This document shows positions 1-6,890 of a DNA stretch of 14,757 bases, piece by piece. The DNA comes from WHSV01 sp050693935 (lineage in GTDB: Bacteria; Actinomycetota; CADDZG01; WHSQ01): the NCBI GenBank assembly GCA_050693935.1, contig JBOGWU010000122.1, positions 1 to 14,757 on the forward strand, read 5' to 3'. Numbering within the stretch: position 1 is the first letter of the stretch; each line of letters begins with the position of its first letter. The position numbers and the translations under genes are program-made. The notes beneath the pieces are model-generated. The model saw only the letters and a list, made by a program, of their open reading frames with translations. It did no database searches and was not told the DNA's origin.

Positions 1-554
1 TCGACGGCGCCAAGCTCTCGCTTCTTCCGGTGCAGAAACCCCGGCCCCCCATCTGGCTCGCGGCCAACAATGAACGGGCAATCGAGCGCGCCGCCCGCGT
101 CGCGGATTCATGGTTGGTCAACCCCCATGCGCGTCTCGGCACCCTCGAGGACCAGGCGCGCTTCTATCGAAAAGAGCTGGCCGGGCACGGAAAGGTCTGC
201 AAGGAGTTACCGGTCTTCCGAGAAGCCTGCGTGGCAGAAGACGAGGCGGAGGCGGTTGCCACCGCGCGGGAGTTTCTTGGGCCCAAGTACGCCACCTATG
301 TGTCGTGGGGGCAGGATCGTGCCTTGCCGAAGGATGATCCGCTCGATCTTGACTTTGCGAACCTCGCCCGGGACCGGTTCATCGTGGGGAATCCGGAGAC
401 CTGTGTAGACCAGATCGCCGACTACGCTCGTCGTCTGGACACGGACCTCCTGGTGTTTCGCGTCCAGTGGCCCGGACTTCCTCAACACCTCGCGCTGCGT
501 TCCATCAGACTGCTTGGCGAAGTGGTCCTTCCGGCGTTGAACCTTCAAGACTGA
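1..554 (+). CDS. LLM-class flavin-dependent oxidoreductase, C-terminal part (5' end outside window)
   Basis: The reading frame is open from the left edge (first full codon at base 3) to TGA at 552-554, giving about 183 residues; family members are usually 300-350, so roughly the N-terminal half is missing. An in-frame GTG at 30 is an internal Val, not a start, because recognisable family sequence precedes and spans it. Visible family features are the PPIWLAANN strand, followed by the AxR-A-ARxADSW helix, and near the C-terminus FIVGNPETCVDQI, the usual [G-x-P-E-x-C] segment of bacterial luciferase-like monooxygenases. These are TIM-barrel enzymes using FMN or F420 to oxidise small organic substrates in the cytosol. 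Substrate and cofactor cannot be read from this half. The gene converges with the HNH gene, with a 79-base gap. Confidence 0.85.
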   Translation, partial: DGAKLSLLPVQKPRPPIWLAANNERAIERAARVADSWLVNPHARLGTLEDQARFYRKELAGHGKVCKELPVFREACVAEDEAEAVATAREFLGPKYATYVSWGQDRALPKDDPLDLDFANLARDRFIVGNPETCVDQIADYARRLDTDLLVFRVQWPGLPQHLALRSIRLLGEVVLPALNLQD

Positions 555-633
555 ATGAGGTCGTTCTCTCGACCGTCCGGCCCGATCTGGTAGGCGTTAG
601 TCGAGAAGTGGCTCCTCGATCATCAATTTTACG

Positions 634-1746
634 TCAGGGCTCGGGGGGCCTGAGCTTGCCCGCCTTTCGATCCCGTTCGGTCTTTAGCTTGTGGCAGCCG
701 TAACAACGCGGCTTGAGGTTGCTATGCGACGTGGGACCGAGAGCGACGCGCGGCTCGACGTGATCGAACTCTGGCCTGAGGCGGTTACCGCAATCCACGC
801 AACAGACGCCGTCGAACTCGGGGGGCTCACCCAGTTCAAGGGCGGTGCGAACCTCGACCGAGGGATCGCGCGACCAGCGCTTGAAGTTGCGCAGGTCCAC
901 CCCGTCGTAGAACACGCCGTTCAAGAACGCGTCCTGGGCGATCTCCCTGGCCACTTGCGGTGACACCGGACCCACCCCGGGGATCTTGCACACCTCGCCC
1001 TCGCGCACGTCTTTCCAACCGCGCTTGGCCACCTCGTGGCTCACCAGCACCACCAGCTCGGGTCGCTTGGCCCGTCCCTTGCCGGAGCCGGATAGCAGCA
1101 CCGCATAGGCATCGGCCAGGTGGCGCTCGAAGGGCTCCTTGGTCCCGGCTGACTTCGCCCTGCGGGCCAGCCGCTGCGCCTCGGCCTCGGCGCGCGCCAC
1201 GATGGGCGACCCGATGTGAGGTTCCAGTTCCACATGGAGGTGGACCATCCCCAGCTCGTCGCCGTGGCTGCGCGCCTTGCGCGCCGCGTGTTGACGCTCA
1301 GCAAGTCCCCGATGCTGCTCGGCCTCCAGCTTGGTCTTGCGGGCCTTGTCTCGGAGCACGTGAAAGGACTCAGCCTGAGCAACCGATAACAGCTCGCCGG
1401 CAGCCCCCGGAGCGGACTCCTCGGCCTTGGCGATCTCGCTGGCCTGGTCCAGGGAGACCTCGCCGTGCTTGAGCGCGTCAGACAGAGGCGCAGATTCACC
1501 AAGCACCTTGCCGGTGGCAATGGTGTCCTTGGCCTTGCCGGTGGAGCTGCCAGTCGCCTGCGCGATCTCGGATGCGTCGTCGATCCTGCGGGCCAGCGCG
1601 GCGACCCCGAAAGCCGCCAGCCGCTGGACGCGCGCATAGGTCTTGAGTTGCTGGCGGGCCACGGCCAGGCTCAGCAACTCCGGCTCGAGATTGGCGTTGG
1701 CCTTCTCGAGCTGAGCAACGGCCTCGTCGACATGACTTAACTCCAT
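634..1746 (-). CDS. DUF222 / 13E12-type HNH endonuclease domain protein
   Basis: 370 residues. The N-terminal two thirds are a charged, Ala-rich helical region of the DUF222 type found in the actinobacterial 13E12 repeat family. The C-terminus is an HNH nuclease module. C316-x2-C319 and C348-x2-C351 form a probable zinc knuckle around D328-H329, N343 and H352, so the His-Asn-His core and the metal-ligand Asp are all present and the domain looks intact. Family members are predicted DNA nucleases that occur as dispersed copies in actinobacterial genomes; their biological role is unsettled, and a selfish element has been suggested. The ATG at 1746 is used; its nearest purine-rich tract (GAGGG) is only one or two bases away, so start evidence is weak. 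It lies 102 bases downstream of the tartrate-dehydratase-like gene on the same strand and may be read from it. Confidence 0.85.
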   Translation of the reverse strand: MELSHVDEAVAQLEKANANLEPELLSLAVARQQLKTYARVQRLAAFGVAALARRIDDASEIAQATGSSTGKAKDTIATGKVLGESAPLSDALKHGEVSLDQASEIAKAEESAPGAAGELLSVAQAESFHVLRDKARKTKLEAEQHRGLAERQHAARKARSHGDELGMVHLHVELEPHIGSPIVARAEAEAQRLARRAKSAGTKEPFERHLADAYAVLLSGSGKGRAKRPELVVLVSHEVAKRGWKDVREGEVCKIPGVGPVSPQVAREIAQDAFLNGVFYDGVDLRNFKRWSRDPSVEVRTALELGEPPEFDGVCCVDCGNRLRPEFDHVEPRVALGPTSHSNLKPRCYGCHKLKTERDRKAGKLRPPEP

Positions 1747-1848
1747 GCCCTCATCATGACGATGAGGTGTGACACAAACGCGCTCTGAACGGCCCCTCGC
1801 AGAAGAAATCTTGGATTACTTTGTCTCTAGCTTGGGGAATTGGACTCT

Positions 1849-3021
1849 CTAGTCGAGCAGCCCTCTCAGAACCTCACGGAGATTTGACTTCGCCTCGAAG
1901 CCGATCCCGGGAACGTCGGGGAGTCGCACGTAACCGTCCTCTATGGGCGTGTCGTCGGCGAATCCTCCGAACGGCTGAAAGACCTCCGGATATGACTCGT
2001 TTCCGCCGAGTCCCAGACCCGCCGCGATGTTGAGCGACATCTGGTGGCCGCCGTGAGGAATCATCTGCCGGGGGGACCAGCCCTCGGCCCGAACGGTGTC
2101 GATGGTTCGCAGATACTCGACGAGTCCGTAGCTCAGCGCGCAATCGAACTGGAGCACATCGGTCGAGGGACGCATACCTCCGTAACGGAGCAGATTGCGA
2201 GCGTCCTGCATCGAAAAGAGATTCTCACCCGTTGCGAGCGGGCCTTCGTAGCTCTCGGCCACCTCTGCGAGCAGCGCGTAGTCGAGTGGATCTCCTGGCT
2301 CTTCGTACCAGCGCAGTCCATAGGAGGCGAGCATCTTGCCGCAGGCCAGGGCGCTTGCAAGATCGAAGCGTCCGTTCGCATCCACGGCGAGCGATTCACC
2401 GCTGCCGACGACCTCCAATGCCGCCTCGATCCGCCGCTGATCCTCGGTGAGCGGAGCACCACCGATTTTCATCTTGCAGGTCGTGTAGCCGAGGTCGAGG
2501 TACCGACGCATCTCATCCTGCAAAGCGCCCACGCCGCCATCGGGTTGGTAGTAACCCCCCGCGGCATAGACGAACACCCGGTCGCTCCCGGCTCCATCTC
2601 CGTATCGCTCGGCAATGACCTCGTAAAGCGGCCTTTGATCGATCTTGGCGACTGCGTCCCAAATGGCCATGTCGAGCACGCCCACGGCAACCGAGCGCTC
2701 GCCGTGCCCACCCGGCTTCTCGTTTGACATCATGGCCGCCCACGCGCGGTGCGGATCTAGATTGGTGCCCTCATCGTTGCTGATCTCTTCTCCAGCGTCG
2801 ATGAGCCTGGGTATGAAGCGCTCGCGCAGCAGACCGGATGCGGCGTAGCGTCCGTTGGAATTAAAGCCGAAGCCGACGACGGGCTCCCCTTCCCGGCGCA
2901 CGTTGGTAATCAAGGCCACTACCGACACGGTCATCGTGCTGAAGTCGATGTACGCGTTCCTGATGTCGGATCGGATGGGCACGGTGGCCTCGCGCACCTC
3001 TGCTACCTTCGCGGGCGGCAA
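1849..3021 (-). CDS. tarD: Enolase-superfamily dehydratase, probable D-tartrate dehydratase
   Basis: 390 residues from TTG at 3021. From memory this aligns almost end to end with Bradyrhizobium D-tartrate dehydratase (389 residues), which converts D-tartrate to oxaloacetate. Shared segments include IRNAYIDF, the NEKPGGHGERSVAVG block, and PHGGHQMSLNIAAG near the C-terminus. Enolase-superfamily residues are in place: the KxK pair K183/K185, metal ligands D214, E240 and E266, plus D293 and H323, offset by one from the Bradyrhizobium numbering. An upstream in-frame extension of 72 residues (to 3237) is Arg-rich, overlaps the divergent DJ-1 gene and lacks family similarity. The TTG has AAGGAGG six bases upstream, so it is the better start. 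It is divergent from the DJ-1/dehydrogenase pair, 66 bases apart, which suggests shared control. A related sugar-acid substrate remains possible. Confidence 0.88.
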   Translation of the reverse strand: MPPAKVAEVREATVPIRSDIRNAYIDFSTMTVSVVALITNVRREGEPVVGFGFNSNGRYAASGLLRERFIPRLIDAGEEISNDEGTNLDPHRAWAAMMSNEKPGGHGERSVAVGVLDMAIWDAVAKIDQRPLYEVIAERYGDGAGSDRVFVYAAGGYYQPDGGVGALQDEMRRYLDLGYTTCKMKIGGAPLTEDQRRIEAALEVVGSGESLAVDANGRFDLASALACGKMLASYGLRWYEEPGDPLDYALLAEVAESYEGPLATGENLFSMQDARNLLRYGGMRPSTDVLQFDCALSYGLVEYLRTIDTVRAEGWSPRQMIPHGGHQMSLNIAAGLGLGGNESYPEVFQPFGGFADDTPIEDGYVRLPDVPGIGFEAKSNLREVLRGLLD

Positions 3022-3027
3022 GTCGAG

Positions 3028-3034
3028 CCTCCTT
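3028..3034 (-). promoter_or_regulatory. Shine-Dalgarno site deciding the TTG start of the tartrate-dehydratase-like gene
   Basis: On the minus strand the bases read AAGGAGG, a near-perfect anti-16S match, six bases before TTG at 3021. No comparable site precedes any upstream in-frame start. This site and the family length agree on the TTG start. Confidence 0.8.
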
Positions 3035-3087
3035 CGTCGAGATCGTCGGGCACGCTTAGGATGGCACCGAGCTGCCTTGGGGGTCGA

Positions 3088-3693
3088 ATGCGAATAGACA
3101 TCATCATCTATGAAGGTTTCGACGAACTCGATGCTATCGGGCCGTTCGAGGTGTTCACTCAGGCGGCCCAAATGGGAGCCGACCTCTCGACTCGTCTGGT
3201 CACCCTGGAGCCCGCCGAGTTGGTGAGCGCGTCCCACGGACTAGAGGTCAAACCACACGGGGTTCTGAACGGGAACGCCGATCTCGTCGTCGTGGCGGGC
3301 GGTGGCTGGGGCGGACGCTCCGAACATGGCGCTTGGGGCGAGGCCCAGAGAGGCGGGCTTCCAACCAGACTTGCCGAGCTTCACCGATCGGGTACGCCAC
3401 TCGCGGCGGTGTGCACGGGAGGCATGCTGCTTGCGGCCGCCAAGCTCCTCGAGGGACGACCGGCGGTAACGCACCACTCGGCGCGGGACGACCTCGTCGC
3501 ATCGGGGGCGGCGTGGAGCGACAACCGGGTCGTAGACGACGGTGACGTGATCACGTCCGGAGGAGTGACCTCCGGGCTGGACCTCGCGCTCTGGCTGGTC
3601 GAGCGATACTTCGGACGAGACTTGAGTACCCGAGTGGCAGAGCACATCGAGCATCTCCGGGCCGACGACGTGCGAGTAGGCACTTCGCGATGA
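3088..3693 (+). CDS. DJ-1/PfpI superfamily protein (class I glutamine amidotransferase-like)
   Basis: 201 residues from ATG at 3088. The N-terminal MRIDIIIYEGFDELD followed by GPFEVF is the standard opening of DJ-1/PfpI and isonitrile-hydratase-type proteins. The nucleophile elbow AVCTGG places the catalytic Cys at 109, with THHS shortly after. Family roles include isonitrile hydration, glyoxalase activity and ligand sensing; nothing here separates them, but there is no AraC-type DNA-binding domain, so it is not one of the fused regulators. An in-frame ATG at 3061 would add nine residues; I prefer 3088 because the extension is not family-like. TAGGAT at 3057-3062 could be a -10 element, without a clear -35. 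The stop overlaps the next start as ATGA, so the two genes are probably translationally coupled. Confidence 0.85.
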   Translation: MRIDIIIYEGFDELDAIGPFEVFTQAAQMGADLSTRLVTLEPAELVSASHGLEVKPHGVLNGNADLVVVAGGGWGGRSEHGAWGEAQRGGLPTRLAELHRSGTPLAAVCTGGMLLAAAKLLEGRPAVTHHSARDDLVASGAAWSDNRVVDDGDVITSGGVTSGLDLALWLVERYFGRDLSTRVAEHIEHLRADDVRVGTSR

Positions 3694-4613
3694 CGTCTTC
3701 CGGCGCGGATCCTGTGGGAGTTGCGCTCGTTGGGTGGGGCCGCATGGGCGGCCCCATGGGAACCCGCCTGATCGAAGGCGGACACAACGTCGTCGCCTAT
3801 GACACCAGCGAAAGCGCCCAACAAGCGGCACGATCGGCCGGCGCTCAGCTTGCGCCGAACGCGGCCGCGGCAGTCAGGAGCTGTGCGGTGGTCCTGACCA
3901 TGCTGCCGACCCCGGCCGCCGTAGATGGGGCCGCCCGCGCCGAAGACGGCGTGCTTGCGGGACTGCAGCCCGGTGCCCTGTGGCTCGAGATGAGCAGCTC
4001 CCACCCGAGCATCACTGCAGACCTCTCCGAACGCGCCGCCCAACGGGGAGCGGGACTACTCGACGCGCCCGTCAGCGGTGGCGTAAAGGGAGCTCGGGAG
4101 GGGCGGCTCACGATCATCGTTGGGGGCAAGGGAGAACTTCTGGGGCGGGCGCGACCGCTCCTGGAGTTGATGGGTGAGCAAATCATCCACGTTGGGGATC
4201 ATCCGGGCGACGGTGATCTCGCCAAGACCATCAACAACATGCTGTCGGCCATCAACCTCACCGCGGCGGCCGAGGGTTTGGCGCTGGCGCGCGCGGGCGG
4301 GCTCGACTTCGAGCGCCTGATCGAGGTGCTGAACTGCAGCACCGGCGGCTCCAACGCGACCGAGGTCAAGATCCCAAACTACGTTCTGACAAAACGTTTC
4401 GACGCCGGCTTCACGATTGCCAACTACCTCAAGGACATGCGAATCGCCCTCGATGTGTGCTGGAACGAAGGGGTTGCCGTCGACGTGCTGTCGGCCGTCC
4501 ACGTCCTGTGGACGGCCGCGGTTGCGCACGGTCACGCCGACGACGACCACACGGCGATGGTTCCGTTCGTCGCGCGGCGATCGGGCCGTGATCTCGACGC
4601 CGACCCCGACTGA
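3690..4613 (+). CDS. NAD-binding beta-hydroxyacid dehydrogenase (3-hydroxyisobutyrate dehydrogenase / tartronate semialdehyde reductase family)
   Basis: 307 residues, close to the family norm of 290-310. The Rossmann motif GWGRMG is at 15-20, with D38 after strand 2, which favours NAD over NADP. DAPVSGG is at 125-131 with the substrate-contacting S129. The catalytic Lys lies in the GDLAKTINN segment at K179. These enzymes interconvert beta-hydroxyacids and semialdehydes, for example 3-hydroxyisobutyrate, or glycerate and tartronate semialdehyde. The ATG overlaps the DJ-1 stop (ATGA). Lying opposite a tartrate-dehydratase-like gene, a role with C3-C4 hydroxyacids is an attractive inference but not shown. 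The gene converges with the decarboxylase-like gene with only eight bases between the stops. Confidence 0.88.
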   Translation: MTSSGADPVGVALVGWGRMGGPMGTRLIEGGHNVVAYDTSESAQQAARSAGAQLAPNAAAAVRSCAVVLTMLPTPAAVDGAARAEDGVLAGLQPGALWLEMSSSHPSITADLSERAAQRGAGLLDAPVSGGVKGAREGRLTIIVGGKGELLGRARPLLELMGEQIIHVGDHPGDGDLAKTINNMLSAINLTAAAEGLALARAGGLDFERLIEVLNCSTGGSNATEVKIPNYVLTKRFDAGFTIANYLKDMRIALDVCWNEGVAVDVLSAVHVLWTAAVAHGHADDDHTAMVPFVARRSGRDLDADPD

Positions 4614-4621
4614 CGTTTCTC

Positions 4622-5023
4622 CTAGGCTCGGGAGGTGGGCTCAATCCCGTCCGCGCCCACGACCGACTGCCATGCCTCCACGCCTGCCTGGAAGGCCACC
4701 ACGCCGGCCTCGGGCATGACGATCTCTATCGCCTGGAGGATCTCTTCCGGAGTCGCTCCCGTTTCGAGCGCAACTCTGACGTGGCCCTCGATATGGTTCT
4801 TGCTGGCGCGCATCGCGGTCAGCGTTGCGACGAAGATGAGCTCCTTGGTCTTGCGATCGAGCACCCGCTCGCGAAGGTAGGCGGCCTCGATCAAGTCGTT
4901 GGCAGCCTTCATGAAATCGAAGTCCTGATTGGTCAACACCTTGTGGTAGTCGAGCACGTAGCCTCGCTTGGCCACCATGTCGTCGATGTACTGCTGCTTT
5001 TCCTCCTCGGTTCCCATCTCCAC
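4622..5023 (-). CDS. Carboxymuconolactone decarboxylase family protein, cysteine-free
   Basis: 133 residues, the usual size for a one-domain CMD/AhpD-fold protein. The conserved core runs from about residue 55 to 105: KTKELIF, then ASKNHIEGH, then the ETGATPEEILQAIEI helix. AhpD-type peroxidases carry CxxC before the HxxxH-like turn; here the whole protein has no Cys, so thiol-peroxidase activity is unlikely. It is closer in that respect to decarboxylase-like members. The GTG start at 5023 directly follows the TAG of the CoA-transferase (5024-5026), with GAGGG inside the end of that gene as a possible ribosome site; an ATG at 5017 is the alternative. As last gene of the acyl-CoA unit it may act on the same substrate, but its reaction is unknown. 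Confidence 0.82.
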   Translation of the reverse strand: MEMGTEEEKQQYIDDMVAKRGYVLDYHKVLTNQDFDFMKAANDLIEAAYLRERVLDRKTKELIFVATLTAMRASKNHIEGHVRVALETGATPEEILQAIEIVMPEAGVVAFQAGVEAWQSVVGADGIEPTSRA

Positions 5024-6262
5024 CTACCCTCGCTCGGAAGCCTGTTCGGAATGGTCAACGTCGCTGTGATCGCCAAACGCCCCGGCCCCGGACAGCGCTT
5101 CGATCTTGTCTTTTTCGTAGCCGAGCAGAGCCGAGAGGACGTAGTCCGTGTCCTCGCTGGGCATGGGTGCGCGCCGGTGGTCTTCACGTGGATCGCCGAC
5201 GCGCACCGCGGTCGGGATCTGGCTGACCGCGCCCAGGATCGGATGCTCGGTCTCGACCACCAGCTCCCTCGCTGCCACCTGAGGATCGCGCACCGCGTCC
5301 TGTACGGAATTTACGGGTCCGCAGGGAACACCCGCCCGGCCCAGCCGGTCCACCCAGCCCTCGGTTGTATCCGTAGCGAACACCCCATCGAGGATCGCTG
5401 TCAGTTCTTGCCTATGAGCCCTGCGGGCTTCGAAGTCTTTGAAGCGCGGATCGTCGACGAGTTCTGGCTTGAGGATGCCTCGAGCCAGAGCCTCGAAGAA
5501 CTTCTGTTTGGGACACGAGACAACGATCCAGCCGTTTCCGGTCCGGAAGTTCTGAAAGGGGACAATCGAAGGATGGGCCGACCGCGCCGTCCGCTGAGGT
5601 TCGAAGCCATTCGTCAGATGCCACGTCCCCAGATACGTGAGCATGCTCATGGCGGTATCGAAGAGACTGACGTCGCAGTCCATTCCGGTCCCGTCGCGAC
5701 GCGCCGCGTGCACGCCTATCACCATCGAAAGCGCCGCCACCAGGCCTCCGCAGTAGTCGACCAGGGATAGGCCCGACTTGGCGGGTGGTTCGCCCGGCTC
5801 GCCAGTCAGGCTCATCCAGCCGGCGATGCCTTGCAGAATGTAGTCGTAGCCCGGCTGCCCACGGCGGGGGCCGGTCATGCCGAATCCCGACAAGCTGCAG
5901 CACACTATGCCTGGGTTCAGGTGACTGAGGTCCTCGTAACGGATGCGCAGACGTTCCGGGACATCGCCTCGCAGGTTCGAGTAGACGGCGTCCGAGCAGC
6001 GCACTAAATCCTCTAAGACCCCGCGCCCCGCATCCGAGGTGACGTCGAGGTTGATGCTCCTCTTGTTCCGGTTGAAGGTTTCGAAGAACAGGCTGCTGTC
6101 ACCTTCCTGGAACGGGGGCACGTGCCTGCCTACGTCGCCGCCCGCGCGGGGGTCCTCGATCTTGATGACTTCGGCCCCCAGGTCTGCAAGTTGGACCGAC
6201 CCAAACGGGCCCGCCCCGTACTGTTCGAGAGCGACGATGCGCACGTCTTCAAGCGGCTTCAC
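5024..6262 (-). CDS. CaiB/BaiF type III CoA-transferase
   Basis: 412 residues, typical for the family. The N-terminal LEDVRIVALEQYGAGP segment and LGAEVIKIEDP nucleotide-binding strand are standard. NRNKRSINLD follows near 64-73, SGFGMTGP near 125-132, GYD at 138-140, and the catalytic Asp in LVDYCGG falls at D169, the same number as in formyl-CoA transferase. Type III enzymes move CoA between carboxylic acids through an aspartyl thioester intermediate in the cytosol. The GTG start at 6262 opens exactly at the conserved first strand, but its ribosome site is weak (GAGAAAAG). It lies 36 bases after the MaoC stop and abuts the next gene, so it is part of one transcript. Its role would be to activate an organic acid, or swap CoA, for the hydratase and dehydrogenase encoded upstream. 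The acid is not identifiable. Confidence 0.92.
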   Translation of the reverse strand: MKPLEDVRIVALEQYGAGPFGSVQLADLGAEVIKIEDPRAGGDVGRHVPPFQEGDSSLFFETFNRNKRSINLDVTSDAGRGVLEDLVRCSDAVYSNLRGDVPERLRIRYEDLSHLNPGIVCCSLSGFGMTGPRRGQPGYDYILQGIAGWMSLTGEPGEPPAKSGLSLVDYCGGLVAALSMVIGVHAARRDGTGMDCDVSLFDTAMSMLTYLGTWHLTNGFEPQRTARSAHPSIVPFQNFRTGNGWIVVSCPKQKFFEALARGILKPELVDDPRFKDFEARRAHRQELTAILDGVFATDTTEGWVDRLGRAGVPCGPVNSVQDAVRDPQVAARELVVETEHPILGAVSQIPTAVRVGDPREDHRRAPMPSEDTDYVLSALLGYEKDKIEALSGAGAFGDHSDVDHSEQASERG

Positions 6263-6298
6263 CTTTTCTCAGCCGTCCTCATCCGTTCGACCAACCGT

Positions 6299-6832
6299 TC
6301 AGCTCGGTTCATCCTCGCCTTCCTCGATTGCGGTCTGGGGGTATGGAAAGCTGCTCAACTCCTCGGCCCTCGAGCGCTTGTACACCATGATCGATCTCGT
6401 AAAGGACACGCATTCATCTCCGTGCTGGTTGAGTCCGCGCGTCTTCACCTTAACGATGCCGACCTGGGGGCGAGACTCCGACTCGCGCTTGTTTAGAACG
6501 AGGCTTTCGACGTGCAAGGTGTCCCCTACGAACACCGGGTGGTTCAGCTGTATGCGATCCCATCCCAGGTTCGCCATGGCGTTCTGACTCACGTCGCTGA
6601 CGCTCATGCCCAACACCAGGGCCAACGTGAACCCTGAGTTGACCAGGGGCTTGGCGAACTCGGTCTTGGCCGCATAGTGGTTGTTGAAATGGAGTTGGTT
6701 GGTGTTCATCGTTAGGAGGGTGAACCAGATGTTGTCCGCTTCTGTGATCGTTCGCCCGAGGGCGAAGCGGTAGACGTCTCCGACCTCGAAGTCCTCGTAG
6801 TAGCGCCCCACCCATCCATCCTTGACGCTCAT
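6299..6832 (-). CDS. MaoC-like hotdog-fold acyl-CoA hydratase/dehydratase
   Basis: 177 residues from ATG at 6832, a single hotdog domain of ordinary length. The order YYEDFEVGD, GRTITEADN, TNQLHF, then PVFVGDTL and SRPQVG matches MaoC dehydratases that act on acyl-CoA esters, including relatives annotated as mesaconyl-CoA or (R)-specific enoyl-CoA hydratases. At the usual Asp/His dyad, H48 is present but the Asp position (five residues earlier) is Asn43. The start is fixed by GGAGG seven bases upstream; longer starts (GTG at 6868, ATG at 6838) have poor spacing. The 58-base gap to the acyl-CoA dehydrogenase stop and 36-base gap to the CoA-transferase suggest one operon. It would hydrate the product of the dehydrogenase; substrate chain and stereochemistry are unknown. 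Confidence 0.88.
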   Translation of the reverse strand: MSVKDGWVGRYYEDFEVGDVYRFALGRTITEADNIWFTLLTMNTNQLHFNNHYAAKTEFAKPLVNSGFTLALVLGMSVSDVSQNAMANLGWDRIQLNHPVFVGDTLHVESLVLNKRESESRPQVGIVKVKTRGLNQHGDECVSFTRSIMVYKRSRAEELSSFPYPQTAIEEGEDEPS

Positions 6833-6839
6833 AATCATC

Positions 6840-6844
6840 CCTCC
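6840..6844 (-). promoter_or_regulatory. Shine-Dalgarno site fixing the MaoC start
   Basis: GGAGG on the minus strand ends seven bases before ATG at 6832. The upstream ATG at 6838 sits one base from it and is too close, so initiation at 6832 is preferred. Confidence 0.7.
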
Positions 6845-6890
6845 ATGGTGGATCGTGACGTAGGACACCGTTTCAACGAGTTGCGAAAGG

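Noticed and set aside
567..606. TCTCGAC/GTCGAGA inverted repeat between the LLM and HNH genes
   Set aside because: Seven-base arms with a 26-base loop and no T-run; not a credible terminator and can arise by chance.
1750..1776. CTCATC-ATGAC-GATGAG and TGTG-A-CACA palindromes before the HNH gene
   Set aside because: Short and without a linked regulator; no basis for assigning an operator.
1824..1852. Direct repeat TCTCTAG (two copies) near the dehydratase stop as an insertion-site duplication
   Set aside because: Only seven bases with no element between them.
4781..5770. 329-codon plus-strand frame opposite the CoA-transferase
   Set aside because: No recognisable family, no ribosome site, and the opposite strand is a full-length conserved enzyme; typical for GC-rich DNA.
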